Shown: one piece after another, positions 43,632 to 52,075 of the stretch | How the letters are laid out: every line of letters starts with the position of its first letter | Position numbering within the stretch: the stretch's first letter is position 1 | Assembly: GCF_042655485.1 (NCBI RefSeq) | Contig: NZ_JBHSMC010000020.1 | Location: 1 to 64,000 of the forward strand | Length of the DNA stretch: 64,000 nucleotides | Direction of reading: 5' to 3' | Source: Lederbergia graminis | GTDB lineage: Bacteria > Bacillota > Bacilli > Bacillales > Bacillaceae_C | Program-made: the position numbers and the translations under genes | The notes under the pieces: model-generated | Told to the model about the DNA's origin: nothing | The model's database searches: none | What the model saw: only the letters and a program-made list of their open reading frames with translations

Positions 43632-44228
43632 ATGGAACCACTTGAAAAACGCTTTTACTCTCAACCTACACTTACACTCGCAAAAGCATTATTAGGATGT
43701 TTTCTCATTAAAGACACACCGATAGGAACCGCGGCGGGGATGATTGTAGAGACAGAAGCATATATGGGGCCGGATGATCGTGCAGCCCATAGCTATGGTG
43801 GTCGCCGAACGAAAAGAACGGAAATTATGTTTGGTGAACCTGGTGTTACTTATACATATTCCATGCACACACATTGTCTTTTTAACGTGGTAAGTGGTGA
43901 AGTCGGGGAACCTCATGCAGTTCTTGTAAGGGCGTTGGAACCATTTGAAGGGAAAGAATTAATGGCAAAGAGAAGACCAAAAGCTAAAAACGAAACCCAA
44001 TGGACAAATGGGCCAGGGAAACTAACAAAGGCTCTCGGGATTACGATGGACGACTATGGTCATCCCCTTGATAAATCCCCGCTTTGGATAGCAAAGGGAA
44101 TAGATATTGACCCAAATAATATTGCATCGGGAGCACGGATTGGCATACAAAATTCGGGTGAAGCTGTTGATTATCCGTGGCGCTTTTGGATATATGGAAA
44201 CAAATTTGTGTCTCCCAAAACCAGATAA
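43632..44228 (+). CDS. DNA-3-methyladenine glycosylase (AAG/MPG family)
   Basis: Base-excision repair glycosylase of 198 residues that removes alkylated purines from DNA. Family motifs: ALLGCFLIKDT, the catalytic Glu in GMIVETEAYMGPDDRAAHSYGGRRTKR, YTYSMHTHCLFNVV, AVLVRALEP, NGPGKLTKALGI and the C-terminal PWRFW. I start at ATG 43632, nine bases after AAAGGTG; the frame upstream lacks a ribosome binding site. It is flanked by the intact UPF0158 gene and its damaged copy, both minus-strand, so it sits inside a segmental duplication. B. subtilis has one homologue (Aag/YxlJ). Confidence 0.92.
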   Translation: MEPLEKRFYSQPTLTLAKALLGCFLIKDTPIGTAAGMIVETEAYMGPDDRAAHSYGGRRTKRTEIMFGEPGVTYTYSMHTHCLFNVVSGEVGEPHAVLVRALEPFEGKELMAKRRPKAKNETQWTNGPGKLTKALGITMDDYGHPLDKSPLWIAKGIDIDPNNIASGARIGIQNSGEAVDYPWRFWIYGNKFVSPKTR

Positions 44229-44272
44229 TTACGATTTGGTATTTTTCCTAAAATCAGACTTCCTTCCATTAG

Positions 44273-44515
44273 CTAAAGGTGAAGTGTAATAGTGCCCGTC
44301 CAATCGTTTTTTCTATATCTGCCATTCTTAGTAGGAAGCTGGACGTATGTATAAAAGCCCTCCTCTATGTCAATGGCTATTTCCATTTCATGTTGTTGCC
44401 AATCTGTGAGATGATCAAAATCCTCACCAAGTTCCGCCATCCTTATAAATTCATCTGAAACAAAGACACTTTCTCCATTCTGTCCACAATTTTTTTTTAG
44501 TTTTACCTGCATCAT
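44273..44515 (-). pseudogene. Truncated UPF0158 paralogue
   Basis: A damaged copy of the gene at 42876-43337. The start (MMQVKLKK) and the core FDHLTDWQQHEMEIAIDIEEGF...YVQLPT match. A run of A's shifts the frame early, a deletion of about 45 bases removes the Met/Ser/Glu-rich part and restores the frame, and everything after YVQLPT is lost and replaced by unrelated residues. The ribosome binding site is changed from GAGGG to GAGTT. Upstream DNA remains homologous. Confidence 0.75.
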
Positions 44516-44653
44516 GATAACTCGCTTCGCTTTCATATCAACTGCAATGGAAAAGGATATTTTCGAGCCTTTTCCAAGTTATACCCACTACAAGTGCTTC
44601 TTCTATCATTAGAAATGCTATAATGTTTCAAAGATAATATTAGGGTGATGAGG

Positions 44654-46777
44654 ATGATTCGAAATAAAAGAGATGTGAATCGGTTAGAATCTGAATTACT
44701 TCAAATTCAAGCTAATATTAATCGATTCTCAGAAGAATTTTTTAATCAAGAAATCAAAGATATATGGGAAAAGATGAAGATAAGTGAAGGTAATGAAAAG
44801 TTAAAATCCATGCCAGTAGATGTTATTTCTACTTTAGAAAAAGGGATGCCCATTAATCTTATCGTGAATAAAGGTTTCCGAACTATTTATGATATCGCGA
44901 ATCAAACACCGCTCGAACTAATGCAACTCGATGGTATTGGAGAGAAGACTGCTTACCCAATTTACGATGCAGTCTCCAGAATAAAAGAGTCTGTTTATCA
45001 ACAAGCACATCCTAGAATTAATCCAGATGATATGTCTAGCGAAAATATCAATTTACTAGAAACCATTTATAAAAAATGGGGGCTTTTAAAAGATATTGAA
45101 ACGTTAAAAGTAGACTTCGAGCAATTTTACAAAACAATTAGTCATGATATACAAATAGCGAAAATGCAAAAAGGTATTATTGGCTCCCTATTTCAAGCTA
45201 AAACCGAAAAGTTAAAAATCAAGTCTGCAATCGACAATTTAAACAAAGAGAAAAATAAAAGTACCTTATACGACATAAAAGAAAAGCTACACTCTATCAT
45301 TCATTTTTCCGTGAATAAAGAGGAATTAACTCAACACTTTGTTCGAGAAAATGCATCCTATTACACGGAAGTTGAAAAAGTGACTGGCTATACACAAGCT
45401 GAGTTGTATGAAAATTTACCAACAGAAATTGTAGATGCGGTAAATAATTTTACATTAGATACAACTAATTTAGAGGTTACATTAAGAGGTTACCAAGAGT
45501 TCGGGGCGAAGTATGCCTTATATTTTAAACGGACCTTACTTGGAGATGAAATGGGACTGGGAAAAACAATCCAAGCATTAGCGATGATCAATCATTTAAC
45601 TCAAAATAATCAAAAACATGCCATGGTCGTTTGCCCTTTAAGTGTTATGACGAACTGGAAAAAGGAAATTAACCAGCGTTCAAAACTACATACATATATT
45701 TATCATGGAAATAACCGTGATGCTGAATTTGAAAAATGGCAATCCAATTCTGGTGTTCTGATTACGACATATGAACAAACATTACGAATGAATTTTGAAG
45801 AGAATCACGAGTTAGATGTATTGATAGTAGACGAAGCACATTATGTGAAAAACCCAGGTGCAAAGCGCTCTCAAAGTGTCTATAAACTTGCAGTTATAGC
45901 GGAGTATGTTTTATTTATGAGTGGTACACCAATTGAAAATAGATTAGAAGAAATGAAACAATTAATATCCATTTTACAACCTGGCATTGCTGAACAATTA
46001 TCAACAGAATTGCATTTATTGCAACCAAGTGAATTTAAACAAGTTGTAGGACCAGTTTACTTACGTAGAAATAGAAAAGATGTACTGAGTGAGTTGCCAG
46101 AACTAGAAATCGTTCCACTGTGGATGGATTTTGGAGAAGAAGAAGAAAGATTCTATCATCAAGCAGTTATGGCAGGTCAATTAATGGCGATGAGACGTGC
46201 GGCATGGCAAGGTGGTTCTCCTGAAAATTCACCTAAATTAGAGAAGCTATTGGAAATATGTGAAGAAGCAGCTGAAAATGGACACAAAGTTTTGGTATTT
46301 TCCTTTTTCAGAGATGTAATTACGACAATACATCAGTATATAGAAGGTAAAACATTTGAAGCAATTACTGGTGATGTTCCTAATGCGAGAAGACAAGAAA
46401 TAATTGATGAATTTACAAAAGCAGAGCCGGGATCCGTTCTTCTAAGTCAAATTACTGCTGGAGGCGTCGGGTTGAATATACAAGCTGCTAATATTGTAAT
46501 TCTATGTGAACCGCAATGGAAACCCTCTATAGAAGAACAAGCAATTAGTCGTGCATACCGAATGGGACAATCTAGAAATGTTATTGTATATCGACTACTA
46601 ACGGAAGAAAGTATTGATGAAACAATGCTTGAAGTATTAGGTGAGAAGAGTAACATATTCAATTTATATGCTAGAGACTCAGATGTAGCTTCACTCGCAT
46701 TACAAGAGCAAGAAGAACCAGAAGAATCTGTTAAGCAAAGAGTATTAAAATTAGAGAAGGAACGACTGGCAATATGA
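44654..46777 (+). CDS. SNF2-family helicase with N-terminal HhH motif
   Basis: SNF2/SWI2 ATPase of 707 residues. The N-terminal ~280 residues contain helices and a helix-hairpin-helix DNA-binding motif (LMQLDGIGEKTAYPIY, about residue 90). The motor has Walker A GDEMGLGKTIQ (about 300), VVCPLSVMTNWKKEI, DEAH (VDEAHYVKNPGA), MSGTPIENR, SQITAGGVGLNIQAAN and ISRAYRMGQ with arginine fingers. Members translocate on double-stranded DNA; the partner and purpose are unknown. Start ATG 44654 is preceded by AGGGTGA. No restriction, methylase or nuclease gene is adjacent. Confidence 0.88.
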   Translation: MIRNKRDVNRLESELLQIQANINRFSEEFFNQEIKDIWEKMKISEGNEKLKSMPVDVISTLEKGMPINLIVNKGFRTIYDIANQTPLELMQLDGIGEKTAYPIYDAVSRIKESVYQQAHPRINPDDMSSENINLLETIYKKWGLLKDIETLKVDFEQFYKTISHDIQIAKMQKGIIGSLFQAKTEKLKIKSAIDNLNKEKNKSTLYDIKEKLHSIIHFSVNKEELTQHFVRENASYYTEVEKVTGYTQAELYENLPTEIVDAVNNFTLDTTNLEVTLRGYQEFGAKYALYFKRTLLGDEMGLGKTIQALAMINHLTQNNQKHAMVVCPLSVMTNWKKEINQRSKLHTYIYHGNNRDAEFEKWQSNSGVLITTYEQTLRMNFEENHELDVLIVDEAHYVKNPGAKRSQSVYKLAVIAEYVLFMSGTPIENRLEEMKQLISILQPGIAEQLSTELHLLQPSEFKQVVGPVYLRRNRKDVLSELPELEIVPLWMDFGEEEERFYHQAVMAGQLMAMRRAAWQGGSPENSPKLEKLLEICEEAAENGHKVLVFSFFRDVITTIHQYIEGKTFEAITGDVPNARRQEIIDEFTKAEPGSVLLSQITAGGVGLNIQAANIVILCEPQWKPSIEEQAISRAYRMGQSRNVIVYRLLTEESIDETMLEVLGEKSNIFNLYARDSDVASLALQEQEEPEESVKQRVLKLEKERLAI

Positions 46778-46822
46778 TTGTATACTGGGTTCTATTTAAC
46801 GACACCCAGTGTTTCACTAAGC

Positions 46823-46851
46823 TTGAAACCAACCTACCAACAATGTATAAT
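46823..46851 (+). promoter_or_regulatory. Strong promoter of the antitoxin RNA
   Basis: TTGAAA (46823-46828) and TATAAT (46846-46851) are separated by exactly 17 bp, a near-consensus sigma-A promoter. No coding start follows; the predicted transcript is about 140 nt and ends at the hairpin at 46952-46999. Confidence 0.82.
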
Positions 46852-46857
46852 TAGAGT

Positions 46858-46999
46858 ATACTAAGAATACATTAAAAAGTACCGTCCAATGCGCTAACAT
46901 TGAACGGTTACTGTAATAGTTGGTTCCCCCAAAGGGAATCGGCATTTAGGCTGAAATAACCCACCCAAAATGAGCCCTAACTCAAGGATGGGTTATTTT
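46858..46999 (+). ncRNA. Antisense antitoxin RNA of a type I toxin-antitoxin pair
   Basis: Predicted small RNA from the TTGAAA-17-TATAAT promoter to an intrinsic terminator: AATAACCCACCC, loop with AATGAGCC, GGATGGGTTATTTTTT. It converges on and overlaps the 3' end of the small toxin gene (stop at 46993) on the other strand, so the two transcripts are complementary at their ends, the RatA/TxpA-like layout. A second copy of its sequence is at 42701-42826. Function inferred from arrangement; no expression evidence. Confidence 0.7.
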
Positions 47000-47076
47000 T
47001 TATGGTTAAATGACAATATTGCCACGATTAACGCTCCGAATGTAAGACTAAGCATTAACGATTCGAATACTGACAT
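46993..47076 (-). CDS. Holin-like type I toxin, 27 residues
   Basis: Tiny hydrophobic protein beginning MSVFESLM, with a membrane segment LTFGALIVAIL and a basic tail SFNHKK. This matches the pattern of the putative holin-like toxin family (Hol_Tox, TxpA/BsrG-like), which depolarises membranes when not silenced. The ribosome binding site GGGGGTGG is present, but CACTCCC and GGGGGTG (47082-47101) form a 7-bp hairpin that covers it. The gene has an extended -10 promoter (TGGTATAAT, TATAAT at 47140-47145). Too short for ordinary gene finders; confidence rests on sequence pattern plus the antisense RNA. Confidence 0.78.
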   Translation of the reverse strand: MSVFESLMLSLTFGALIVAILSFNHKK

Positions 47077-47081
47077 ACGAC

Positions 47082-47101
47082 CACCCCCTTTCATGGGAGT
47101 G
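47082..47101 (-). promoter_or_regulatory. Hairpin masking the toxin ribosome binding site
   Basis: CACTCCC pairs with GGGGGTG (one G-T) around a six-base loop atgaaa in the toxin leader. The Shine-Dalgarno bases lie in the right arm, so translation would be inhibited until the structure opens, as known for other type I toxins. Confidence 0.65.
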
Positions 47102-47187
47102 AGCCGACCACCCTTGAGTACCAAATCTATTACATTCCAATTATACCACACATACGTTCGTGTTTCTATCCTATCATTCTTTCATTT

Positions 47188-47940
47188 TCACGAGTTTTCT
47201 GCCCATTTCTCGCGCCATTCCAAGCGGTCTTTTTCATCTATTTGTTGTTCGAGAATATCATCCCAACGCTTTAATCCTGTATTCCAGACACGCGCAAAGA
47301 AAATGTCTTTTTCCTTATTGTACAGTTGAAATTCGATGCATGGAATTTGTGCAACCTCTTGTTGATCGTAGCTATTTACGTCCGCTACTACTGTTTGAAA
47401 GCCATCCTCATCCAGCCTATTTTCTGTTTCAGCTAAAACTTCCAACAGCCTGTCCGTGTTTACTTCGTTCAATTCTATTTTATAGCGAAAAGGCTCCAAT
47501 TCTTCTTTTTCCACCTGTGAAGGTTCGCTTAACTCTGCCCAAAACTGATCATGAACCGGGCTGTAAAAAAGATGTGTCGACTCTACATCCAATTCTTCTT
47601 CCATAATTCCAGTCTGGATTTGCGCCTCTCCTTTTAACGTAAGCTGGTACACTTCCCTTTCTAAACGAATCAAGCCCATTCGCTGCATTTTTATGAGTAG
47701 ATCTTCAATGAATAGCTCCTCGACCAACAGCAATTCCGAAAGATTAGCTGCGCGGCGGATAGTTGTTTGCTCAAAGGTGAGGAGCATCATTTTCATGAGA
47801 ATGTCCATTTTCGACCGTTTTACGCGGGTAAAAGCGACATCATAGGTGGTTACTGGCAAATACCAAATAGAAGATTCCTTCATTTCAATTGCTGGATTTT
47901 CTAGTAATGTCGAGCGTAATTGTTTTTTCAGTTTATCCAT
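47188..47940 (-). CDS. Winged-helix-like partner of the SF1 helicase, unknown function
   Basis: Protein of 250 residues. Residues about 40-110 have a winged-helix-like pattern (DILMKMMLLTFEQTTIRRAANL, VEELFIEDLLIKMQRMGLI, LEREVYQLTLKGEAQI). The C-terminal half is acidic with an alternating beta-strand pattern and ends RLEWREKWAENS. ATG 47940 is seven bases after AGAGGTG and overlaps the helicase stop codon by eight bases, so translation is coupled to the helicase. I do not recognise the family. The linkage suggests it is a DNA-binding or regulatory subunit of the helicase (inference). Confidence 0.72.
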   Translation of the reverse strand: MDKLKKQLRSTLLENPAIEMKESSIWYLPVTTYDVAFTRVKRSKMDILMKMMLLTFEQTTIRRAANLSELLLVEELFIEDLLIKMQRMGLIRLEREVYQLTLKGEAQIQTGIMEEELDVESTHLFYSPVHDQFWAELSEPSQVEKEELEPFRYKIELNEVNTDRLLEVLAETENRLDEDGFQTVVADVNSYDQQEVAQIPCIEFQLYNKEKDIFFARVWNTGLKRWDDILEQQIDEKDRLEWREKWAENS

Positions 47941-50900
47941 GCACACTCACCTCTTCCAGCATTCGCAGTCCATTTTGCTTTTTCACAGCGTCCAACACAT
48001 TCGTATACATCAATCTCGTATCTTTTTGCTTCGTCCGTTCCGTGAACATCTTCGTACTTCCGATTAACACAAGCAGCTCCCTGGCACGCGACAAGGCAAC
48101 ATTGAGCCTGCGGTAATCTCGCGCAAAGCCAATAGAATCATTATTATCGTGATTCCGCACCATGCTCAGTAGAATAACATCCATTTCCATGCCCTGAAAC
48201 TTGTCTACTGTTCCCGTACGAATCGTTAAATTCGGTAAGCGGAGTTCCTGATGAATGAGGCGGTCAATCCTTTTCACTTGTTCGCCGTAAAAACTAATGA
48301 CGCCGATACTCTTTTTCTCATTATCATCTATTCTTCCCGCTTGCTTCGCCTGTGTGACTGCTTCATCTAATTCAACAAGCAATTCCGCAATACGATCCAA
48401 TTCCGCCTGGTTGTACAGACTTTTTCCGCCCTTCATTCTTGCTTCATAAAACGGTGTTTCATTCGGCATATCCAGCCACAATAGATGATTATGGCGCTCT
48501 ATGTGCCGTGAAACAAGCATATGATCGCGATCCACATCTGAATTTGCTAGACCACAGCGCAGTCCTTCATTTTCTTGCTCATAAAACTGGGTAATGGTCG
48601 ACATGATGTTTTCATGCATCCGATATTGGATGGCAAGCATCGTTTTATTGGTTTTCGGCAGATTTTTAAACAGTCGTTCAAACAGCGACTCATGTAGCAG
48701 CTGCTTTAATTCCGCCTTCCCTTCAAAATCCTCATTGTCATCCGCTAATTCTTGTAGCGTTTCCTCTAATGTATCATCACCTAACAGCGGTGGCAGCTGG
48801 TGATGATCGCCGACTAAAATTATCTTCTTCCCTTTTAGCATCGGCAACAGCAACTCTGGCGGCGTCGCCTTCGAAACCTCGTCGATGATGACTACATCAA
48901 ATTCAGGATAGCTATCGATAAAATCTTTACGTGCGGAAGCAACACAAGTTGTCCCAATGACATTCGCGTGTTTTACATAAAGCTTACGAATTTCATTCAA
49001 GTCATGGTCACTTGCTTCTTGTAGTAAAGAAAGCCATTTACCCTGGATGGATTGGAATGTCGGGAGCTTCTGCTTTTCGTCTTTTAAAGATTCACGTGTA
49101 AAAGAAACACTCGCCAATTTACGTAAAAGCTGTTCGTGCTCGCGTTCCGGTTCTGTCTGGATGATTTCTTGTAAAGGGGTTAGCTTATCTTCCTCTTCTT
49201 TTAGGAGGCCGTGTAATTGCTCCAGACGAGATTCCTGTTGAGCTTGTTGCTTCTCTATTTCCACTAGCTGCAATTCGTCTGATGTGCGTTTTTGTTCATT
49301 CGCTTCCAGTCGGCCCTTTGCTTGCTCATACTCGGCCTGTTTTTTCTCCAAGTCATGGAGTTTGGCTTTCGTTTCTTGCAATAATGCTTTTGCATTTGTA
49401 ATGAGTTCTACTGAACCCTGCATATCCTTTTGTTTAAGTTGTAGAGTAGTGAGCTTGGCCGTCAGCTCCTCTTTTTCACGTTGCACATGCTGCAGCGTCA
49501 TTTTATTGTCGTTTTGCACAGGCTGAAATTGCACAATTAGTTCCTGTTTCAAAAAACGGAATGCCTGTTGTGCCTTTTGGATTGACGTATTATCTGGTTT
49601 CGACCGTTGTACTCTTTCCCACACATACCGTCTCCTAGCATATAAACCTTCGAGAAATTGGACCAATCTTTTAGGATAAACTGGACCGTTTCTTAACTCA
49701 CTTCTCATATTCTCTAAAAATTGATCAATTTCTGTAGAATTCGTTGCAGCAGGATTCGTTTGCGACATGCGTTGCTGGATCTGGGCGATGGATACATTCC
49801 CTTTCTTCAATAGCTGTTCTACATAAGCAATGGCACGATTTAATGTATCATTATACGTTTTTAACTTACTTAATTGGCTATTCTTTTCGCGAAGTCCATC
49901 TAGTTCTGCGATTAATTGGAGAACCCGAGGCGACCGCTTTATATTGCGTTCGAGGATGATCCACTTTAAGCTATCTACTTTGCTGGCGTCTGAAATTCTT
50001 GCAATGACAGCATCCGTCTCTTCCACAATCCCCATCCAGTTTTCAACATCTGCAGTCATCCGTTCGATTGTTTGCCTTTTTTCATTGATTTCATCTAGCA
50101 GTTCTTGAAAAACAATGCTATGTTGCAGTTGAGTTATTTCCTGGTGGAGTGCTTCTGATTGTTGTTGGATTTCGAGTTTGTCAGGCTTAGTTGCGAGAAA
50201 TGCACGATCTTTTTCAATGGAGTCAATTAATTCTTGAAGTGACCGACGGATTTCTTGCACATGAGTCAACGCTTCTTCGTATTGCTTTTCGGCAGTCTCG
50301 AGATCCATTTTAAGTTGATCAATGCCTGCTAGGATTTCCTTCATCTGTTGTTCTGCCTCTTTTTTCGCTGCTAGCTGTGCTTCAACACGTGGCAGTTCCT
50401 CATCAATTCGCTCTTGTTCCTGCTCATTTGCCGTCCATTCTTCGTCAATTTCTTGTTCACGACGTTTACGAGTTTCATATTGAGTCGAAACTTCCTGCAA
50501 CGTATGGTCCTTCCAATATTGGCCGACATTTTCCTCAATGAACTTTTTACCTTCTTCTTCAATGCTTTCTGTGCGCCCAACCCGAAGAATGCGAATGTCT
50601 TTATTCGCTAGCAATCTACCAAGCGCATTGTCTACCGCTAAATTGGACTGGGAAGCAACTAATGTACGCAGCCCAGCCCGCGCATTTTGTAGGCAGATTT
50701 CGGAGATAACCGTCGTTTTTCCCGTTCCTGGTGGCCCTTGAATAACATACAGGTCTTCCGCAGATACTGCACCGATGACTGCTTCCTGTTGGAACTCATT
50801 TAAGCGATTGTGAAACTGCAGATTTTCTTTTCTTTTTACTTCTTTTACAGGTGGTTTGTTTTCAAATAAAAGTCGTTCTAATTCCGGATTGGCAGCAAGT

Positions 50901-51724
50901 CCATTTTCCAATTGCTTGAAACCTTGGCGTAGCCTTTTCACTTGGCTTAAAGTGGCGAAGTTGCTAAAAATAACTTCCTTTGACTGTGTGTCTAGTCGTT
51001 GCTCGCGCGCACGTTGTTCCATATGCTTCGACAATTCCACTTCCACCGTAGCAGCAGAACGATTCGCTTTTAGCACCTTGCCGATTTCTTGGTCCATTCC
51101 TTTCAGCTTCACACTCAAATCCTTGAGCGACTTCCATTCCTGATCCTTCAACTGGCAACCAGTAATCGTTACGCGACTAAAATCATCATTAAAAATAAGC
51201 CTCGAATAGCGAGAAATCATATCGGGAATATCGGCAGCCCGCTCCTGGATTTTCAAATACCCTTCCCAACTCGCAATTCGTTTTTTTACATAGGTGGAAA
51301 ATTCCTTTGCAACTGGCATTCTGTTAATTAAGTTCAGCAACTCAACGGAAATCGGTTCATTCCAAAGAGTTTTATGATCAAACGTGAGATGTACTGGAAG
51401 ACGCCAATTCGATTGCACTGGAATATGAGCCGGACGCGTCGTCACATTCGTCACAACAAATCGTTCCTGCTTCACAACACAATGCAGCACCATCACTTGC
51501 CCGTTTATCTTGTTTGCTAGATTTACGTTCGCGACATTATCTAGAAACAAAGCTACCGAAACAATGCGATCGGCTGACTGTGGATACTTCTCTATATAAA
51601 CGTGAAAGGATTTTTCCAATAAAAAAAACGATTGCTCCTCCAACCCGAGCTCCCGTATTTTATCCTTCGCTGTATTGGTCACCGTAATCGGACATCGAAA
51701 TGTCGTCTTCTGTATATTCACCAT
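47933..51724 (-). CDS. SF1 (Upf1/DNA2-like) helicase with long coiled coil
   Basis: ATPase of 1263 residues. The N-terminal ~310 residues are unrecognised. Motifs: Walker A QGPPGTGKTTVISE (about residue 330), motif Ia-like VASQSNLAVDNAL, Walker B VVIIDEVSKATPPELL (about 942), GDHHQLPPLL (III), IQYRMHENI (IV), DKFQGMEMDVILLSMVRN (V) and NVALSRARELLVLIGS (VI). Between Walker A and B lies a ~500-residue Glu/Gln/Lys-rich coiled coil (about 410-900), an SMC- or Rad50-like insert unusual for the family. ATG 51724 is five bases after AGGTG. Coupled to the winged-helix-like gene. Nucleic-acid remodelling is likely; any role in phage defence is speculation. Confidence 0.85.
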   Translation of the reverse strand: MVNIQKTTFRCPITVTNTAKDKIRELGLEEQSFFLLEKSFHVYIEKYPQSADRIVSVALFLDNVANVNLANKINGQVMVLHCVVKQERFVVTNVTTRPAHIPVQSNWRLPVHLTFDHKTLWNEPISVELLNLINRMPVAKEFSTYVKKRIASWEGYLKIQERAADIPDMISRYSRLIFNDDFSRVTITGCQLKDQEWKSLKDLSVKLKGMDQEIGKVLKANRSAATVEVELSKHMEQRAREQRLDTQSKEVIFSNFATLSQVKRLRQGFKQLENGLAANPELERLLFENKPPVKEVKRKENLQFHNRLNEFQQEAVIGAVSAEDLYVIQGPPGTGKTTVISEICLQNARAGLRTLVASQSNLAVDNALGRLLANKDIRILRVGRTESIEEEGKKFIEENVGQYWKDHTLQEVSTQYETRKRREQEIDEEWTANEQEQERIDEELPRVEAQLAAKKEAEQQMKEILAGIDQLKMDLETAEKQYEEALTHVQEIRRSLQELIDSIEKDRAFLATKPDKLEIQQQSEALHQEITQLQHSIVFQELLDEINEKRQTIERMTADVENWMGIVEETDAVIARISDASKVDSLKWIILERNIKRSPRVLQLIAELDGLREKNSQLSKLKTYNDTLNRAIAYVEQLLKKGNVSIAQIQQRMSQTNPAATNSTEIDQFLENMRSELRNGPVYPKRLVQFLEGLYARRRYVWERVQRSKPDNTSIQKAQQAFRFLKQELIVQFQPVQNDNKMTLQHVQREKEELTAKLTTLQLKQKDMQGSVELITNAKALLQETKAKLHDLEKKQAEYEQAKGRLEANEQKRTSDELQLVEIEKQQAQQESRLEQLHGLLKEEEDKLTPLQEIIQTEPEREHEQLLRKLASVSFTRESLKDEKQKLPTFQSIQGKWLSLLQEASDHDLNEIRKLYVKHANVIGTTCVASARKDFIDSYPEFDVVIIDEVSKATPPELLLPMLKGKKIILVGDHHQLPPLLGDDTLEETLQELADDNEDFEGKAELKQLLHESLFERLFKNLPKTNKTMLAIQYRMHENIMSTITQFYEQENEGLRCGLANSDVDRDHMLVSRHIERHNHLLWLDMPNETPFYEARMKGGKSLYNQAELDRIAELLVELDEAVTQAKQAGRIDDNEKKSIGVISFYGEQVKRIDRLIHQELRLPNLTIRTGTVDKFQGMEMDVILLSMVRNHDNNDSIGFARDYRRLNVALSRARELLVLIGSTKMFTERTKQKDTRLMYTNVLDAVKKQNGLRMLEEVSVHG

Positions 51725-51830
51725 GCTGTCACCTGCCCTACCAACACCATATCCTCGTTCAATGGCATCTCATCAATCTATTCATGTACTTCTATATTTA
51801 GTAATAGAATTATAGCACAAAGTTGCATCT

Positions 51831-51921
51831 GGTGCCTGGCACCCGAACAATTGGGAATCTTTTCAATTGAGCCGGAATTGCACGGGTGCCAGGCACCTAA
51901 ACAACAGGCACCTAAACAATT
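51831..51921. repeat. GGTGCC palindromic repeat locus (41-nt spacer, rearranged)
   Basis: Palindromes at 51831-51843 and 51885-51897. The spacer is 41 nt, the only one not 21 or 30: its first 30 nt look like a normal spacer and GGAATTGCACG follows, consistent with a triple locus that lost its middle palindrome. A half copy (caggcacctaaacaa) follows. Confidence 0.85.
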
Positions 51922-51927
51922 ACACAC

Positions 51928-51962
51928 AAAAAAAAAGACTAATCGGGAGTCCGATTAGTCTT
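51928..51962 (-). terminator. Terminator of the DUF2207 gene
   Basis: On the minus strand GACTAATCGG-actc-CCGATTAGTC is followed by TTTTTTTTT. It lies about 110 bp after the stop at 52076. Confidence 0.88.
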
Positions 51963-52075
51963 TATATAGCGATTACCTTTTTCAAGCCCTCCACACTATG
52001 ACAGTGTGTTCAGCTTGCTCTATTGTCGATTTAATACCTAATCAGAAGGGGCAAAAACCGGGTGCATGCTCTTTA

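Noticed and set aside
47188..51724. Named antiphage system
   Set aside because: The helicase and its partner match none of the systems I know by gene set; calling it defence would be speculation.
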